Shown here: in pieces, positions 33,807-42,468 of the stretch
Layout of the letters: every line of letters begins with the position of its first letter
Numbering within the stretch: the first letter of the stretch is position 1
NCBI GenBank assembly: GCA_013289665.1
Contig: JABCZN010000023.1
Location: forward strand, 1-42,585
Direction: 5' to 3'
DNA length: 42,585 bases
DNA from: Acidobacteriota bacterium
GTDB lineage: Bacteria > Acidobacteriota > Terriglobia > Acidiferrales > UBA7541
The notes under the pieces: generated by a model
What the model was told of the DNA's origin: nothing
Databases searched by the model: none
Seen by the model: the letters and a program-made list of their open reading frames with translations, nothing else
Position numbers and translations under genes: made by a program

Positions 33807-35188
33807 GAGTGGCCCTCACTGCCATGCGAATCCTCGTGCACCAGTTCGCGCATTTCCGAAATCGCAATCGCCGGCAGCCCCCGCACGAACAGGAAAATCA
33901 GCATCGTGAACAGTCCCAGCGTGCCAACAAACGTCGCATAGTCCCAGACCGTCGGCGAATACCGGCCCCATGCCGACGGCATGAAGTCGCGCGTCAGCGA
34001 AATCACCACGATCACGAACCGTTCGAGCCACATGCCCGTGTTGATGATCAGCGACATGACAAACAATGCCGGAATGTTGCGCCGAACCTTCTTAAACCAC
34101 AAGAGTTGCGGCGTCAGGATATTGCACAAAATCAGGGCATAGTAAAACGGCGCGTACGGTCCATGCAGCCGCTGCTTCGCGAGGAACACGTCAAACTTGT
34201 TCCCGCTATAAAACGCCATGAAAAATTCGATGAAATAGCCGTATGCCACGATCAAGCCCGTGGCCAGCATCACCTTGGCCATCTGTTCGAGGTGCCGCAG
34301 CGTGATGAAGCCCTCCATGCCATACGCCTTGCGCATGGGAATTGCCAGCGTCAGCACCATCGCAAACCCGGAATAAATTGCGCCGGCAACGAAATAAGGA
34401 GGAAAGATGGTCGTGTGCCAGCCGGGAACGATGCCCACCGCGAAATCGAAGCTCACCACGGTGTGAACGGAAAGCACCAGCGGCGTCGCCAATCCAGCCA
34501 GCAGCAAATACGCCGACTGATAGCGGTGCCAATGGCGCGCCGATCCGCGCCAGCCCATCGACAACATGCCAAAAATCACCTGCTGCCAGCGGGTCTTTGC
34601 GCGGTCACGCAGCGTCGCCAAGTCCGGAAGTAGACCTACGAACCAGAACAGGAGCGAAACCGTTCCGTAGGTGGATACCGCGAAAACGTCCCAGATCAAT
34701 GGGCTGCGGAACTGCGGCCAAATTCCCATGGTGCTCGGATACGGGAACATGTAGTACGCCATCCACGGCCGACCGGTATGGATCAGCGGAAACAATCCCG
34801 CGCAAGCCACAGCAAACAGCGTCATCGCTTCCGCGAACCGGTTAATCGAAGTCCGCCACTTCTGGTTCAGCAGGTAGAGAATTGCCGAGATCAGTGTCCC
34901 GGCGTGGCCGATACCGATCCACCAGACGAAATTGACGATCGCGAAGCCCCAGCCGATCGGGATGTTGATGCCCCAGATTCCCACGCCCTTGGTGATCAGC
35001 CAGCCGATCGCCAGATTGAGCACCATCACGATGCTGAACAGAAAGGCAAATCCGAGTAGCCAGCCGATACCAAGCGGACGCGTCAGCACCGCCGAGGAAA
35101 TCTTGTCGGTGACCGAAGCATAGGTATGCCCTGGCTCGATCCACGGTTCGGGCTCGTGCCCTGCTGGCAAATTCCCTGTTACGCTCAT
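33803..35188 (-). CDS. actC: Alternative complex III subunit ActC (NrfD-like quinol-binding membrane protein)
   Basis: This 461-aa protein has about ten membrane spans. Family features include WWIGIGHAGTLISAILYLLN, FPLIHTGRPWMAYYMFPYPS and VHTVVSFDFAVGIVPGWHTT. The conserved GHAGT and HTGRP segments line the quinol site in related NrfD proteins. ActC oxidises quinol at the periplasmic side and feeds the iron-sulfur clusters of ActB. The ATG at 35188 overlaps actB by 4 bases and its stop overlaps actD by 4. Confidence 0.95.
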   Translation of the reverse strand: MSVTGNLPAGHEPEPWIEPGHTYASVTDKISSAVLTRPLGIGWLLGFAFLFSIVMVLNLAIGWLITKGVGIWGINIPIGWGFAIVNFVWWIGIGHAGTLISAILYLLNQKWRTSINRFAEAMTLFAVACAGLFPLIHTGRPWMAYYMFPYPSTMGIWPQFRSPLIWDVFAVSTYGTVSLLFWFVGLLPDLATLRDRAKTRWQQVIFGMLSMGWRGSARHWHRYQSAYLLLAGLATPLVLSVHTVVSFDFAVGIVPGWHTTIFPPYFVAGAIYSGFAMVLTLAIPMRKAYGMEGFITLRHLEQMAKVMLATGLIVAYGYFIEFFMAFYSGNKFDVFLAKQRLHGPYAPFYYALILCNILTPQLLWFKKVRRNIPALFVMSLIINTGMWLERFVIVVISLTRDFMPSAWGRYSPTVWDYATFVGTLGLFTMLIFLFVRGLPAIAISEMRELVHEDSHGSEGHS

Positions 35189-38100
35189 GCCTTTTCCAGT
35201 TCCGTGTTCGGATTGCGCACCGCGCCGAGATACGTAGTCCTCGGCCGCGCGTTCAATTCGCCCAGCAGCGTGTAGTTCCGCTGCTGCGCCTTCAACTTCG
35301 CCACCTTGCTCGTCGGGTCATTGATGTTGCCGAACGCAATCGCTTCCGTCGGGCAGGCGGATTCGCATGCGGTCACGATTTCGCCATCTCGGATCGGCCG
35401 GTTCTGCTTTTCCGCGTCAATGCGCGCGTTGTTGATGCGCTGCACGCAATAGGTGCACTTTTCCATCACACCGCGGCTGCGCACCGTCACTTCCGGATTC
35501 CGCAGCAGCTTCAGCTGCGGCGTCTCCCAGTCCTGGAACCGCAGGAAATTGAACCGCCGCACCTTGTAAGGACAGTTGTTCGAGCAGTAGCGCGTCCCGA
35601 CGCAGCGGTTGTAAACCATGTCGTTCAGGCCTTCCGTACTGTGCGTCGTCGCTCCCACCGGGCAAACCTGCTCGCAGGGCGCGTTTTCGCACTGCATGCA
35701 GGGCACGGGTTGAAAGAAAGTCTCCGGATTATCGAGCGCCGGACTGTATTGGCTGGGGTCGCCCGTGTTGCCGCCGCCATCCATGGACGCGGGCGAATTC
35801 GTGTAGTAGCGGTCAATCCGTATCCAGTGCATTTCGCGCCCGCGCATAACCTGATCCTTGCCGACCACCGGAATGTTGTTTTCCGACTGGCAAGCCACCA
35901 CGCAGGCATTGCACCCGTTGCACTTGTTCAGATCAATCGCCATGCCCCACGCGTATCCGGGGTAGGTAAATGCCTTGTACAGCGAATCATCTTTCGCGAC
36001 TTCCTCGCGCTTTTCCTGCGGAAACGCCGGATTTCGCTGGTACTCCTCGAGCGTCGCCGTGCTCAGGATCTGCCGGCCTTCCATGTTGAAGTGATACTGC
36101 GTGCAGGCTAGCGAATATCCGTCGCCGGTCGCCGTCATCTTGCCGCCCGCGGCGCTCCACATCGCGTTTGAAGTCCTGACCGCGTAGGCGTTGAATCCTT
36201 TGTTCGTTCCGGTAAACCCCGAGCGCGACCGCCCGTAGCCGAGCGGCAGGACAACCGTGTTTTCCGCTTGCCCAGGCACTGTCCAGGTTGCCGCGGTCAC
36301 CTTGCTCCCGTTCAACTCGATGTCCACGACGGCCGACCGGACCTGTCCGTGCTCGCCGCCGCGTGAAACCACCTTGTGCGCCAGGTCGTTCTTCCCGGCG
36401 AATTTCGGGCTGACCAGCGCCGCGTTATCCCACGTCAGTTTGGTCACCGGCTTCGGCAATTCCTGCAGCCAGCCATTGTTGGCAAACCGCCCGTCATACA
36501 CCGTCGGGTCCGGCCGGAAGATATATTCCACCTGATCCGCGGGCATGCCCTCTAGCGCAGGCAAACTTGCCGGACTGAATTTCAGTTCCGGACTGATCGC
36601 CGGCAATTTCGTGCCGGAAATCACTCCGTCATTCAGCCACTTCCGCCATCCCGCATCGATCGCGGTTCCAAGATGCGTCGACGCTTCGGTCCAATACGCG
36701 CGGACCGCGTCGTAGGGAAGCTGCCCGGGCTTGTCGCCGAACGCCGCCACCACGTCGTGCGCCGACTTCGTGTAATAGAGCGGCGCAATCAGCGGCTGGA
36801 CGATACTCGCGGTTCCGTCATAAGCCCGCGCGTCGCTCCACGATTCCAGATAATGTGACTCAGAAACGTGCCAATGGCAGTAAGCCGAGGTTTCGTCAAA
36901 ATACGGACTCAGATGCACCGAGGTATGCACCTTTTCGAGCTTGCGAACGAAATCGAAATCGTGCGGCGCGTCGTAGGCCGGATTGCCGCCCAGAATCACC
37001 AGCAAATCCACCTTGCCGGCATCCATGTCCGCGCAAAGATCGCGCAGCGATTCCAGCTGATTGACGGGTTCCGCTTCGACCGGCTCTGTGTAATAAACCG
37101 TCGTGCCCACATTCCCGAGCGCCGCATTAATCGCATGCGCCAGCGCGTGCACCGTCGCCGACTGCTGCTCGCCCGCAACCACCAACGAACTGCTGTGCGC
37201 CTTGGCTAAATCCGCGGCAACCGTGTTCAACCACTTTTCCGCATCGCCCGGCAGGCTCACAGCGTTTCCGCGCCCGAGCTTCGCCGCCAGCGCCCGCGCA
37301 AACAGTTCGATGTCCGACGCCCGCATCGGCAGCTTGTTGTCCGCGGAGGATCCGGTCACCGTCGGAGTCGGCTCGACGACATACAAACGGTTCATCGAGT
37401 CATTCGTGCCGTCCAGCTTGCGCCGCCCGGCCCACTGCTTCGCGTAGGAAATGTGCCCCGGCCCGCTCGCCAGGAAATCCGCGTCCAGCGACAAAATCAC
37501 GTCTGCCTTCGCCGGCACATAAACCGTGTTTACCACGCGGCCAAACGCCAGCTTTGCGCCCTCGCGTGCTCCGTCGCTTACCGCCGGCTCCCACTGGTGC
37601 CACTTCGCCTGCGGGTAAAGCGCCAGCAATTTGCGCAACTGCCCGGCCAGCGTCGGTGAAGTCACGGTCCCGCTCAGAATCCGGAAACCCGCTCCACCCG
37701 CGGCTTTCGCGCCAGTTGCCGCTTCCTGCGCGGAACCGAGGAACGCGGACCAGGCGCGAATTTCGCCGCCTTCCATCACCGTCTGCGCGCGGTCCGGATC
37801 GTACAGATTCAAAATTGAAGCCTGCACGATCGCGCTTGTCGCACCCAAGCTCGACGGGTGATCCGGATTTCCCTCAATTTTCGTAGGCCGCCCTTCGTGG
37901 CTTTCCACCAGCACGCCAACAGCGTCCGCCCCGAACGGCATCACGGTCGCGTAATAATTCGGTTTCCCCAGCACCATGCCGTCCGGTTGCTTCACATACG
38001 GCACGATGTGCGATTCATCCGGCCGCCCGCAGCCTGCCAGACCCGCCAGCGCCAGCGACGCGCCCATCAGTTTCAGGAAGTCGCGGCGGTCCACGGCGTC

Positions 38101-38370
38101 GTCCCACTCTGAAGCGTGCCGCGGAAATTCCCGGTGCAGCAATTCCTCGAAATGCGGATCCCCGGAAAGCTCTTCGAGCGTCCGCCAGTACTGTTTTCCG
38201 CTCTTGTCCTTCAGCCTTTCGCGGACCGCGGAAAGTTCCAGCCGATGTTCCCGCAGCGTGTCGTCCACGATCTCGCCGTCTTCATGATCGTGTCCCCCGC
38301 CTGGCGCCGGTTTCGCTGCCAGCGGGCCTTCGAGAATGCGCAGTTGCTTGTCGTGTTCGTGATCGCTCAT
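35185..38370 (-). CDS. actB: Alternative complex III subunit ActB (molybdopterin-oxidoreductase-like plus four-cluster ferredoxin domain)
   Basis: This protein has 1,061 residues from the ATG at 38370. An ATG at 38379 overlapping the actA stop is also possible. An extended N-terminal Tat region (YWRTLEELSGDP, then RRDFLKLMGASLALAGLAGC near 94-113) matches the family with predicted long Tat signals. The large middle part is molybdopterin-oxidoreductase-like, but in ACIII it has no known Mo cofactor. The C-terminal part binds iron-sulfur clusters: CNGCNACVVACQSENN, CMQCENAPCEQVCPVGAT, CVGTRYCSNNCPYK, CTYCVQRI and ACESACPTEAI. These relay electrons from ActC to the c-haems. The frame continues upstream to 38550, but that would overlap actA by about 170 bp. 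Confidence 0.95.
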   Translation of the reverse strand: MSDHEHDKQLRILEGPLAAKPAPGGGHDHEDGEIVDDTLREHRLELSAVRERLKDKSGKQYWRTLEELSGDPHFEELLHREFPRHASEWDDAVDRRDFLKLMGASLALAGLAGCGRPDESHIVPYVKQPDGMVLGKPNYYATVMPFGADAVGVLVESHEGRPTKIEGNPDHPSSLGATSAIVQASILNLYDPDRAQTVMEGGEIRAWSAFLGSAQEAATGAKAAGGAGFRILSGTVTSPTLAGQLRKLLALYPQAKWHQWEPAVSDGAREGAKLAFGRVVNTVYVPAKADVILSLDADFLASGPGHISYAKQWAGRRKLDGTNDSMNRLYVVEPTPTVTGSSADNKLPMRASDIELFARALAAKLGRGNAVSLPGDAEKWLNTVAADLAKAHSSSLVVAGEQQSATVHALAHAINAALGNVGTTVYYTEPVEAEPVNQLESLRDLCADMDAGKVDLLVILGGNPAYDAPHDFDFVRKLEKVHTSVHLSPYFDETSAYCHWHVSESHYLESWSDARAYDGTASIVQPLIAPLYYTKSAHDVVAAFGDKPGQLPYDAVRAYWTEASTHLGTAIDAGWRKWLNDGVISGTKLPAISPELKFSPASLPALEGMPADQVEYIFRPDPTVYDGRFANNGWLQELPKPVTKLTWDNAALVSPKFAGKNDLAHKVVSRGGEHGQVRSAVVDIELNGSKVTAATWTVPGQAENTVVLPLGYGRSRSGFTGTNKGFNAYAVRTSNAMWSAAGGKMTATGDGYSLACTQYHFNMEGRQILSTATLEEYQRNPAFPQEKREEVAKDDSLYKAFTYPGYAWGMAIDLNKCNGCNACVVACQSENNIPVVGKDQVMRGREMHWIRIDRYYTNSPASMDGGGNTGDPSQYSPALDNPETFFQPVPCMQCENAPCEQVCPVGATTHSTEGLNDMVYNRCVGTRYCSNNCPYKVRRFNFLRFQDWETPQLKLLRNPEVTVRSRGVMEKCTYCVQRINNARIDAEKQNRPIRDGEIVTACESACPTEAIAFGNINDPTSKVAKLKAQQRNYTLLGELNARPRTTYLGAVRNPNTELEKA

Positions 38371-38378
38371 AGCATCCA

Positions 38379-39038
38379 TTAACGATGACACGTCGAGCAG
38401 CTCGTCAGCTCGGCCGTGGTTCGCAGCTTGTATTCCGCCGCAAGTTGCCGCCCCACTTGTTCCTGGTTTGCGGGCGCTTTCCAGTCCATGTTGAAAACCT
38501 GATCCTTCGGACGAAGATTTTGTTGCGGGTTCCGGTGGCATTCCAGGCACCAGTTCATGTTCAGGGGGGAGGCCTGCAGGACGAGCGGCATCTGGTTCAC
38601 GCTGCCGTGGCAGGAAGAGCAGCCAATGCCCTTGTTGATGTGAATGCTGTGGTTGAAATAAACGTAGTCCGCCAGCCGGTGCACTTTCGTCCAGCGAATG
38701 GATTCGTCCGTCCGGTAGCTCTCGCGGACCGGTTCCAGGTATCCGACGTTGTTAAACAGAACCGAATGGCAGTTCATGCACGTCCGCGTTGGTGGAATCC
38801 CCGCGAACGCCGAGCTTTCCACGCTCGTGTGGCAGTACCGGCAATCAATCCCGTCGTCTCCCACGTGGTGTTTGTGGCTGAATTGAATCGGCTGGCTTCG
38901 CGTAACGTGTTGGTTGGTAATGTAAGGCGACCTCGCGACGACCAATACCGCCGTCAAAGCAACTCCCGCGAGAACCGCCACTCCGAGCAAGCTCGCCCGG
39001 GCCATGAAATTTGCACTGCGGTGGAAGATTTGTGCCAT
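38379..39038 (-). CDS. actA: Alternative complex III subunit ActA (penta-haem cytochrome c)
   Basis: This 219-aa protein has one N-terminal span (LLGVAVLAGVALTAVLVVAR) followed by five CxxCH haem sites: CRYCH, CMNCH, CSSCH, CLECH and CSTCH at the extreme C-terminus. Extra His in FSHKHHVGDD, YFNHSIHIN and similar segments would supply the second axial ligands. Length and haem count match ActA of Rhodothermus- and Flavobacterium-type ACIII. It is the first gene of the operon. The ATG at 39038 has no strong ribosome site. Confidence 0.95.
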   Translation of the reverse strand: MAQIFHRSANFMARASLLGVAVLAGVALTAVLVVARSPYITNQHVTRSQPIQFSHKHHVGDDGIDCRYCHTSVESSAFAGIPPTRTCMNCHSVLFNNVGYLEPVRESYRTDESIRWTKVHRLADYVYFNHSIHINKGIGCSSCHGSVNQMPLVLQASPLNMNWCLECHRNPQQNLRPKDQVFNMDWKAPANQEQVGRQLAAEYKLRTTAELTSCSTCHR

Positions 39039-39192
39039 GTCAGAGATGCGCTAGAGCGAAGTTCTTCCCCATGAGCGTTGGTCCCCCGAAGTTTTCCACT
39101 CTTATACCGGACAGCGCATGCCCGGGTCCATCAGCGACCGATTAGTGTCCAATAATTTTTCCGGGAATGCAACCCATATCCAATTTTTCCGC

Positions 39193-39209
39193 GTTTGAAT
39201 TCTTCAAAC
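39193..39209. promoter_or_regulatory. Candidate operator upstream of the act operon
   Basis: GTTTGAA-ttc-TTCAAAC is a perfect inverted repeat with a 3-bp spacer, 155 bp upstream of the actA start. Regulator unknown. Confidence 0.35.
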
Positions 39210-39428
39210 ATAAGATCACCGCAAATCGCGGCCTTTTTGAACATTTCGAAATAAATCAAAACTCACCGCCATCCTGGTGATTCTTCCGAGAACAGAACCG
39301 CTTCCTGTCCCCTCTTCAGATGCTCCAGGCTCTTCGGTGGATAAACCTTTCTTATGAGTGCCCTCAGCCTATTCCGCTCTTGCTGGTGGCACCCTCCATG
39401 CTATGCTTTTTGTGTTCCTCATCGCTTT

Positions 39429-39465
39429 GCAGGCCCGGCCTGCAGGCTCCGGCCCTCCCCGGAGC
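39429..39465. repeat. Two tandem GC-rich hairpins upstream of tRNA-Asn
   Basis: GCAGGC-ccg-GCCTGC (39429-39443) is followed at once by GCTCCGG / CCGGAGC (39446-39452 with 39459-39465). There is no T run. Confidence 0.5.
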
Positions 39466-39483
39466 AGCCATCGAATCCCCCGC

Positions 39484-39559
39484 TGGGGCGTGGTCCAACT
39501 GGTAGGACACCTCACTGTTAATGAGGACGGTGAAGGTTCGAATCCTTCCGCCCCAGCCA
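39484..39559 (+). tRNA. tRNA-Asn (GTT), CCA encoded
   Basis: It folds as a full cloverleaf: acceptor TGGGGCG/CGCCCCA, D stem GTCC/GGAC, anticodon stem CCTCA/TGAGG with loop CTGTTAA (anticodon GTT), and T arm GAAGG-TTCGAAT-CCTTC. Discriminator G and encoded CCA (39557-39559) follow. Confidence 0.96.
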
Positions 39560-39628
39560 ATTTTCCGAGTCGGTTCGGCGATATTCTCGAAGCCCGACGC
39601 GGCTTCTGACACGCCGACTACCCGTCGC

Positions 39629-39835
39629 TTATTGCTGTTGCTCCAGCAAGGCTGCGTTTTTCAGCAGCGCTTCGGCCAACTGCCTCAGGATGGCGGAGTT
39701 CACGAAGTAGAATTGCTCGTGGCCATCCGCTGCATCAAGCCGAATGATGCCCACACCCTTGTTGGTAGGATGCGGCCAATATGCGGATCCTTTGAGGACC
39801 TTACCTTGCACGTTAATTTTTCCCTCGTCATTCAT
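39629..39835 (-). CDS. Small hypothetical protein (68 aa)
   Basis: An ATG at 39835 opens a 68-codon frame of balanced composition. It begins MNDEGKINVQGKVLKGSAYW, continues with GVGIIRLDAADGHEQFYFVN, and ends in a helical RQLAEALLKNAALLEQQQ. The first half could be a small beta-fold and the second a helix. The ribosome site is weak (GGACGG). I recognise no family. It lies between tRNA-Asn and an inverted fragment of that tRNA, so it may belong to a small acquired or rearranged segment. Confidence 0.45.
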   Translation of the reverse strand: MNDEGKINVQGKVLKGSAYWPHPTNKGVGIIRLDAADGHEQFYFVNSAILRQLAEALLKNAALLEQQQ

Positions 39836-40263
39836 GGTGCACCGTCCGACGGCACTTTAGTTACCAACCGTAGGCCAGAACCTGATCTCTTCTGCCGGCT
39901 ACCTCTTTCATGCTTTGGGGTAGAGGAGGAGAAGCTATTCTACGCCGCTATCGGTTGCACGGCACCAGCTTGCCAGTACGAGAAGGACTCGATCGCCCGG
40001 ATGAGATTTTCAGGGAGCGAATTCGTTGGGGCGGAAGGATTCGAAAATGAACCCCGTTCCTCGAATAGCCCCTGCAATCGCTGTCTTTCAGTGTTCCCAA
40101 CGACTTAGCACGCCCCACGCTTTAAGCGACATGAAAACGACCTAAAAGACAAACGGCCCGTCATGTGTGATGGCGGAGTTTTGCCTTTTCGACCCGCAAC
40201 GCTTCGCCCTTCGTTGACACCGCTTCGTCACAGGCATACGCTTTCGCTGGTCTGGAGTGTGCG
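39836..40263. other. Non-coding region with tRNA fragment
   Basis: These 428 bp hold the inverted tRNA-Asn fragment (40027-40045) and, near the right end, the leader of the downstream TPR gene. I see no credible gene. Confidence 0.55.
40027..40045 (-). repeat. Inverted 19-bp copy of the tRNA-Asn 3' end
   Basis: TGGGGCGGAAGGATTCGAA is the exact reverse complement of 39537-39555. Weaker similarity extends past the tRNA end (AATT.G.TGGGG). The distance between the copies is about 470 bp. Confidence 0.75.
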
Positions 40264-41874
40264 ATGAAAAACGTACGTGCCGTTGCCTTTCTTACCGTCC
40301 TTGTTTTCGCTCCCGCGTGCTTCGCTCAGAACGAACCACACCACCACCACGATTCGACCGAGCAGCTCGGCACCGTCTCCTTCCCGATCTCATGTGCTCC
40401 CGCCACAAAGGCACAGTTTGCGCGCGGCATGGCTCTTCTCTACTCCTTCGAGTACGAAACAGCGATCAATCAGTTTCAGGATATTGCCAAGAAAGACCCC
40501 GCCTGCGCCATGGCCTACTGGGCCCAGGCCATGAGTTTGTATCACCAGCTCTGGGACCGCCCTGCAAAAGCCGATCTCCAGCGCGGCGCGGAATTGCTTG
40601 CCAAAGCGAAAGCTCTCAATCCTCCCACCGCGCGCGAACGCGACTACATCCAAGCTCTAACTGTCTTCTACACTGACACCGATAAAATTGGTCACGAAAA
40701 GCGCGCCGAGGCCTACGCCGAGGCCATGAACGGCGTCCGCCAGCAGAATCCCCAGGATCGCGAAGCCGCCGTTTTCTATGCGCTCGCTCTGCTGGCATCC
40801 GCGCCCGACCGCGATCCCGACCTCACGAACGCCAAAGCCGCTGTCGCCATTCTGAACAAACTCTACAAAGAGGAGCCTGATCATCCAGGCATCGCCCACT
40901 ACATCATTCACAGCTGCGACAATCCCTCGATGGCCAGCCTCGCCCTTCCCGCGGCCCGCCAATACGCGGGCATCGCGCCTGCCTCCGCCCACGCGGTTCA
41001 CATGCCGTCCCACATCTTTGCGCGCTTGGGCCTCTGGCAGGACGACATCAGTTCCAATCTCGCCGCCATTCAAATTGCCGACCAAATGGCCGCTATGCAC
41101 GTCGACGTCATGCATCACAAAATGCATTCGATGGACTTCCTTGAATACGCCTATCTTCAAATTGGCGACGACACCCGCGCCAAGGCTGAAGTTGATGCCA
41201 TCACCACTGTTCCAGAGTCCGGCGCGGATCCCGAATATAAAGACTATTTCGAGCTTCGCAAGGCAATGGCCCGGGCGACCTACGCCATCGAGCGGCGTCA
41301 ATGGAAGGAAGCCCTCAATCAGCAACCCACGGCCAGCGCCCCTCCCCACGTGCAACTGGTCGCCTATTGGAGCCGCGCCGTCGCCGCAGGGCACCTTCGC
41401 GATTCCGCCGCAGCAGAAGATGCGCTCGAGCACGGTGACGAACTTATCGAAGCCACGCGAAAAGGGGACAAGCCCTACCTCGCGGATTCTCTAAAAGATA
41501 CTCACGATGTGATGCGGGCTTGGGCCGACTACGCTGCGGGCAAGACCTCCAAAGCTGTAACGCTCCTGCGCTCCGTCGCTCAGATGGAAGACAAAGTCGG
41601 CAAGGGCGAAACGGATCTCCCGGTCCGTGAAATGCTTGCGGATATGCTCATGGAGATGCAGAAGCCGCAGGAAGCCCTTGTTGAATACGAGACTTCGCTC
41701 GGCACCGACCCGAACCGCTTCAACAGTCTCTATGGCGCCGCCCGAGCCGCCGAGTTGACCCAGCAAAAAGAAAAGGCTGCGGCTTACTACGCGCAACTCA
41801 TCAAGAACTGCGATGGCATCCGCTCCGACCGTCCGGAGCTCGCCCAGGCGAAAACTCTTCTCGCCGCCAAATAA
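40264..41874 (+). CDS. Exported TPR protein with conserved His motifs
   Basis: This 536-aa protein starts at the ATG at 40264, with TGGAG 7 nt upstream. A signal peptide ends at CFAQ (about 22) and is followed by a His run (EPHHHHD). TPR-like helices run through most of the length (FARGMALLYSFEYETAINQF near 55; KPQEALVEYETSLGTDPNRF near 465). In the middle, DHPGIAHYIIHSCD (about 205) and HAVHMPSHIFARLGLW (about 240) are rich in evenly placed His and look like a conserved, possibly metal-binding, site. I recall similar HPGxxHYxxH proteins as unnamed TPR proteins in soil bacteria. No enzyme activity is claimed. It is convergent with the broken reductase gene, 19 bp away. Confidence 0.88.
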   Translation: MKNVRAVAFLTVLVFAPACFAQNEPHHHHDSTEQLGTVSFPISCAPATKAQFARGMALLYSFEYETAINQFQDIAKKDPACAMAYWAQAMSLYHQLWDRPAKADLQRGAELLAKAKALNPPTARERDYIQALTVFYTDTDKIGHEKRAEAYAEAMNGVRQQNPQDREAAVFYALALLASAPDRDPDLTNAKAAVAILNKLYKEEPDHPGIAHYIIHSCDNPSMASLALPAARQYAGIAPASAHAVHMPSHIFARLGLWQDDISSNLAAIQIADQMAAMHVDVMHHKMHSMDFLEYAYLQIGDDTRAKAEVDAITTVPESGADPEYKDYFELRKAMARATYAIERRQWKEALNQQPTASAPPHVQLVAYWSRAVAAGHLRDSAAAEDALEHGDELIEATRKGDKPYLADSLKDTHDVMRAWADYAAGKTSKAVTLLRSVAQMEDKVGKGETDLPVREMLADMLMEMQKPQEALVEYETSLGTDPNRFNSLYGAARAAELTQQKEKAAAYYAQLIKNCDGIRSDRPELAQAKTLLAAK

Positions 41875-41893
41875 CATCTCGCCAGCCTTGGCG

Positions 41894-42468
41894 TTACCGG
41901 GCCTTGCCGCCCAGTTTATTCAACTCGTGAATTGTGCCGTCCTCAACCGCCGCCGACACCGTCGCTACATTCTCCGCCAGGTGCTCCACGCGGGAGGTGC
42001 CGGGAATCGGCAGCATCACCGGCGATCGCCGCAGCAGCCAAAGAAGCGCCAACTGCGAAGGCGTAATCTTCTCCTGGGCGGCAATGCGCGCGAGCTTGCT
42101 GCCCGCGGCCGACAACTGCCCTGCTCCCAGCGGGAACCAAGGAATAAATCCGATATTCTCGCGCTCTGAATACTCCAGCACGTCCTCCGCCCCGCGATCG
42201 AGCACGCTGTAGCGGTTCTCGACCGTAACGATCGGCACGAGCTTCCGCGCATGTTCAATCTGCCTAACGCTCACCTCGGAAAGCCCGATGTGCTTGATTT
42301 TTCCTTCCGCCTGCAACTGTTTCAGAGTCCCCAGCTGTTCTTCCGCCGGCACCTTGTCGTCAATCCGGTGCAATTGGAAAAGATCGATCCGCTCCAAGCG
42401 CAATCGCCGCAAGCTTCCCTCGCACGATTTGCGCAGGTGCGCCGGCTTGCCATTTGGCACCCACACAT
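41894..42468 (-). pseudogene. Aldo/keto reductase, N-terminus lost at an IS110-type insertion
   Basis: About 190 residues of an aldo/keto reductase remain. LERIDLFQLHRIDDKVP, GKIKHIGLSEVSVRQIEHAR, VENRYSVLDRGAEDVLEY and FIPWFPLGAG are typical. SPVMLPIPGTSRVEHLAENV is the NADPH-binding end. The first 90-110 residues are absent, including the catalytic Asp/Tyr/Lys region. The protein-like frame starts near VWVPNGKPAHLR at 42466. Upstream the sequence changes to the end of an IS110-type element. The remaining piece cannot be catalytic. The missing part may lie beyond the window on the other side of the element. Confidence 0.8.

Larger units (their letters stand above)
39039..39483. other. Non-coding region between actA and tRNA-Asn
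   Basis: These 445 bp would carry the promoter of the 12-gene act/cta operon. I see a perfect 7-3-7 inverted repeat (39193-39209), the 10-bp palindrome atttcgaaat (39243-39252), and GC-rich hairpins at 39429-39465. There is no clear -35/-10 pair. A TATAAG on the minus strand (39101-39106) is a weak -10 candidate. Confidence 0.6.

Noticed and set aside
35185..38370. ActB as an active molybdenum enzyme
   Set aside because: Gene context and family are those of ACIII, in which this domain carries no known Mo cofactor.
38371..38550. 60-residue N-terminal extension of ActB
   Set aside because: It lies inside actA in another frame; the Tat-type N-terminus fits the ATG at 38370.
39364..39612. Minus-strand frames with AEGFEPSPSSL
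   Set aside because: This is the well-known false protein made by translating the reverse strand of a tRNA.
39521..40108. 195-aa plus-strand frame
   Set aside because: It starts inside tRNA-Asn, has no ribosome site and crosses the inverted tRNA fragment.
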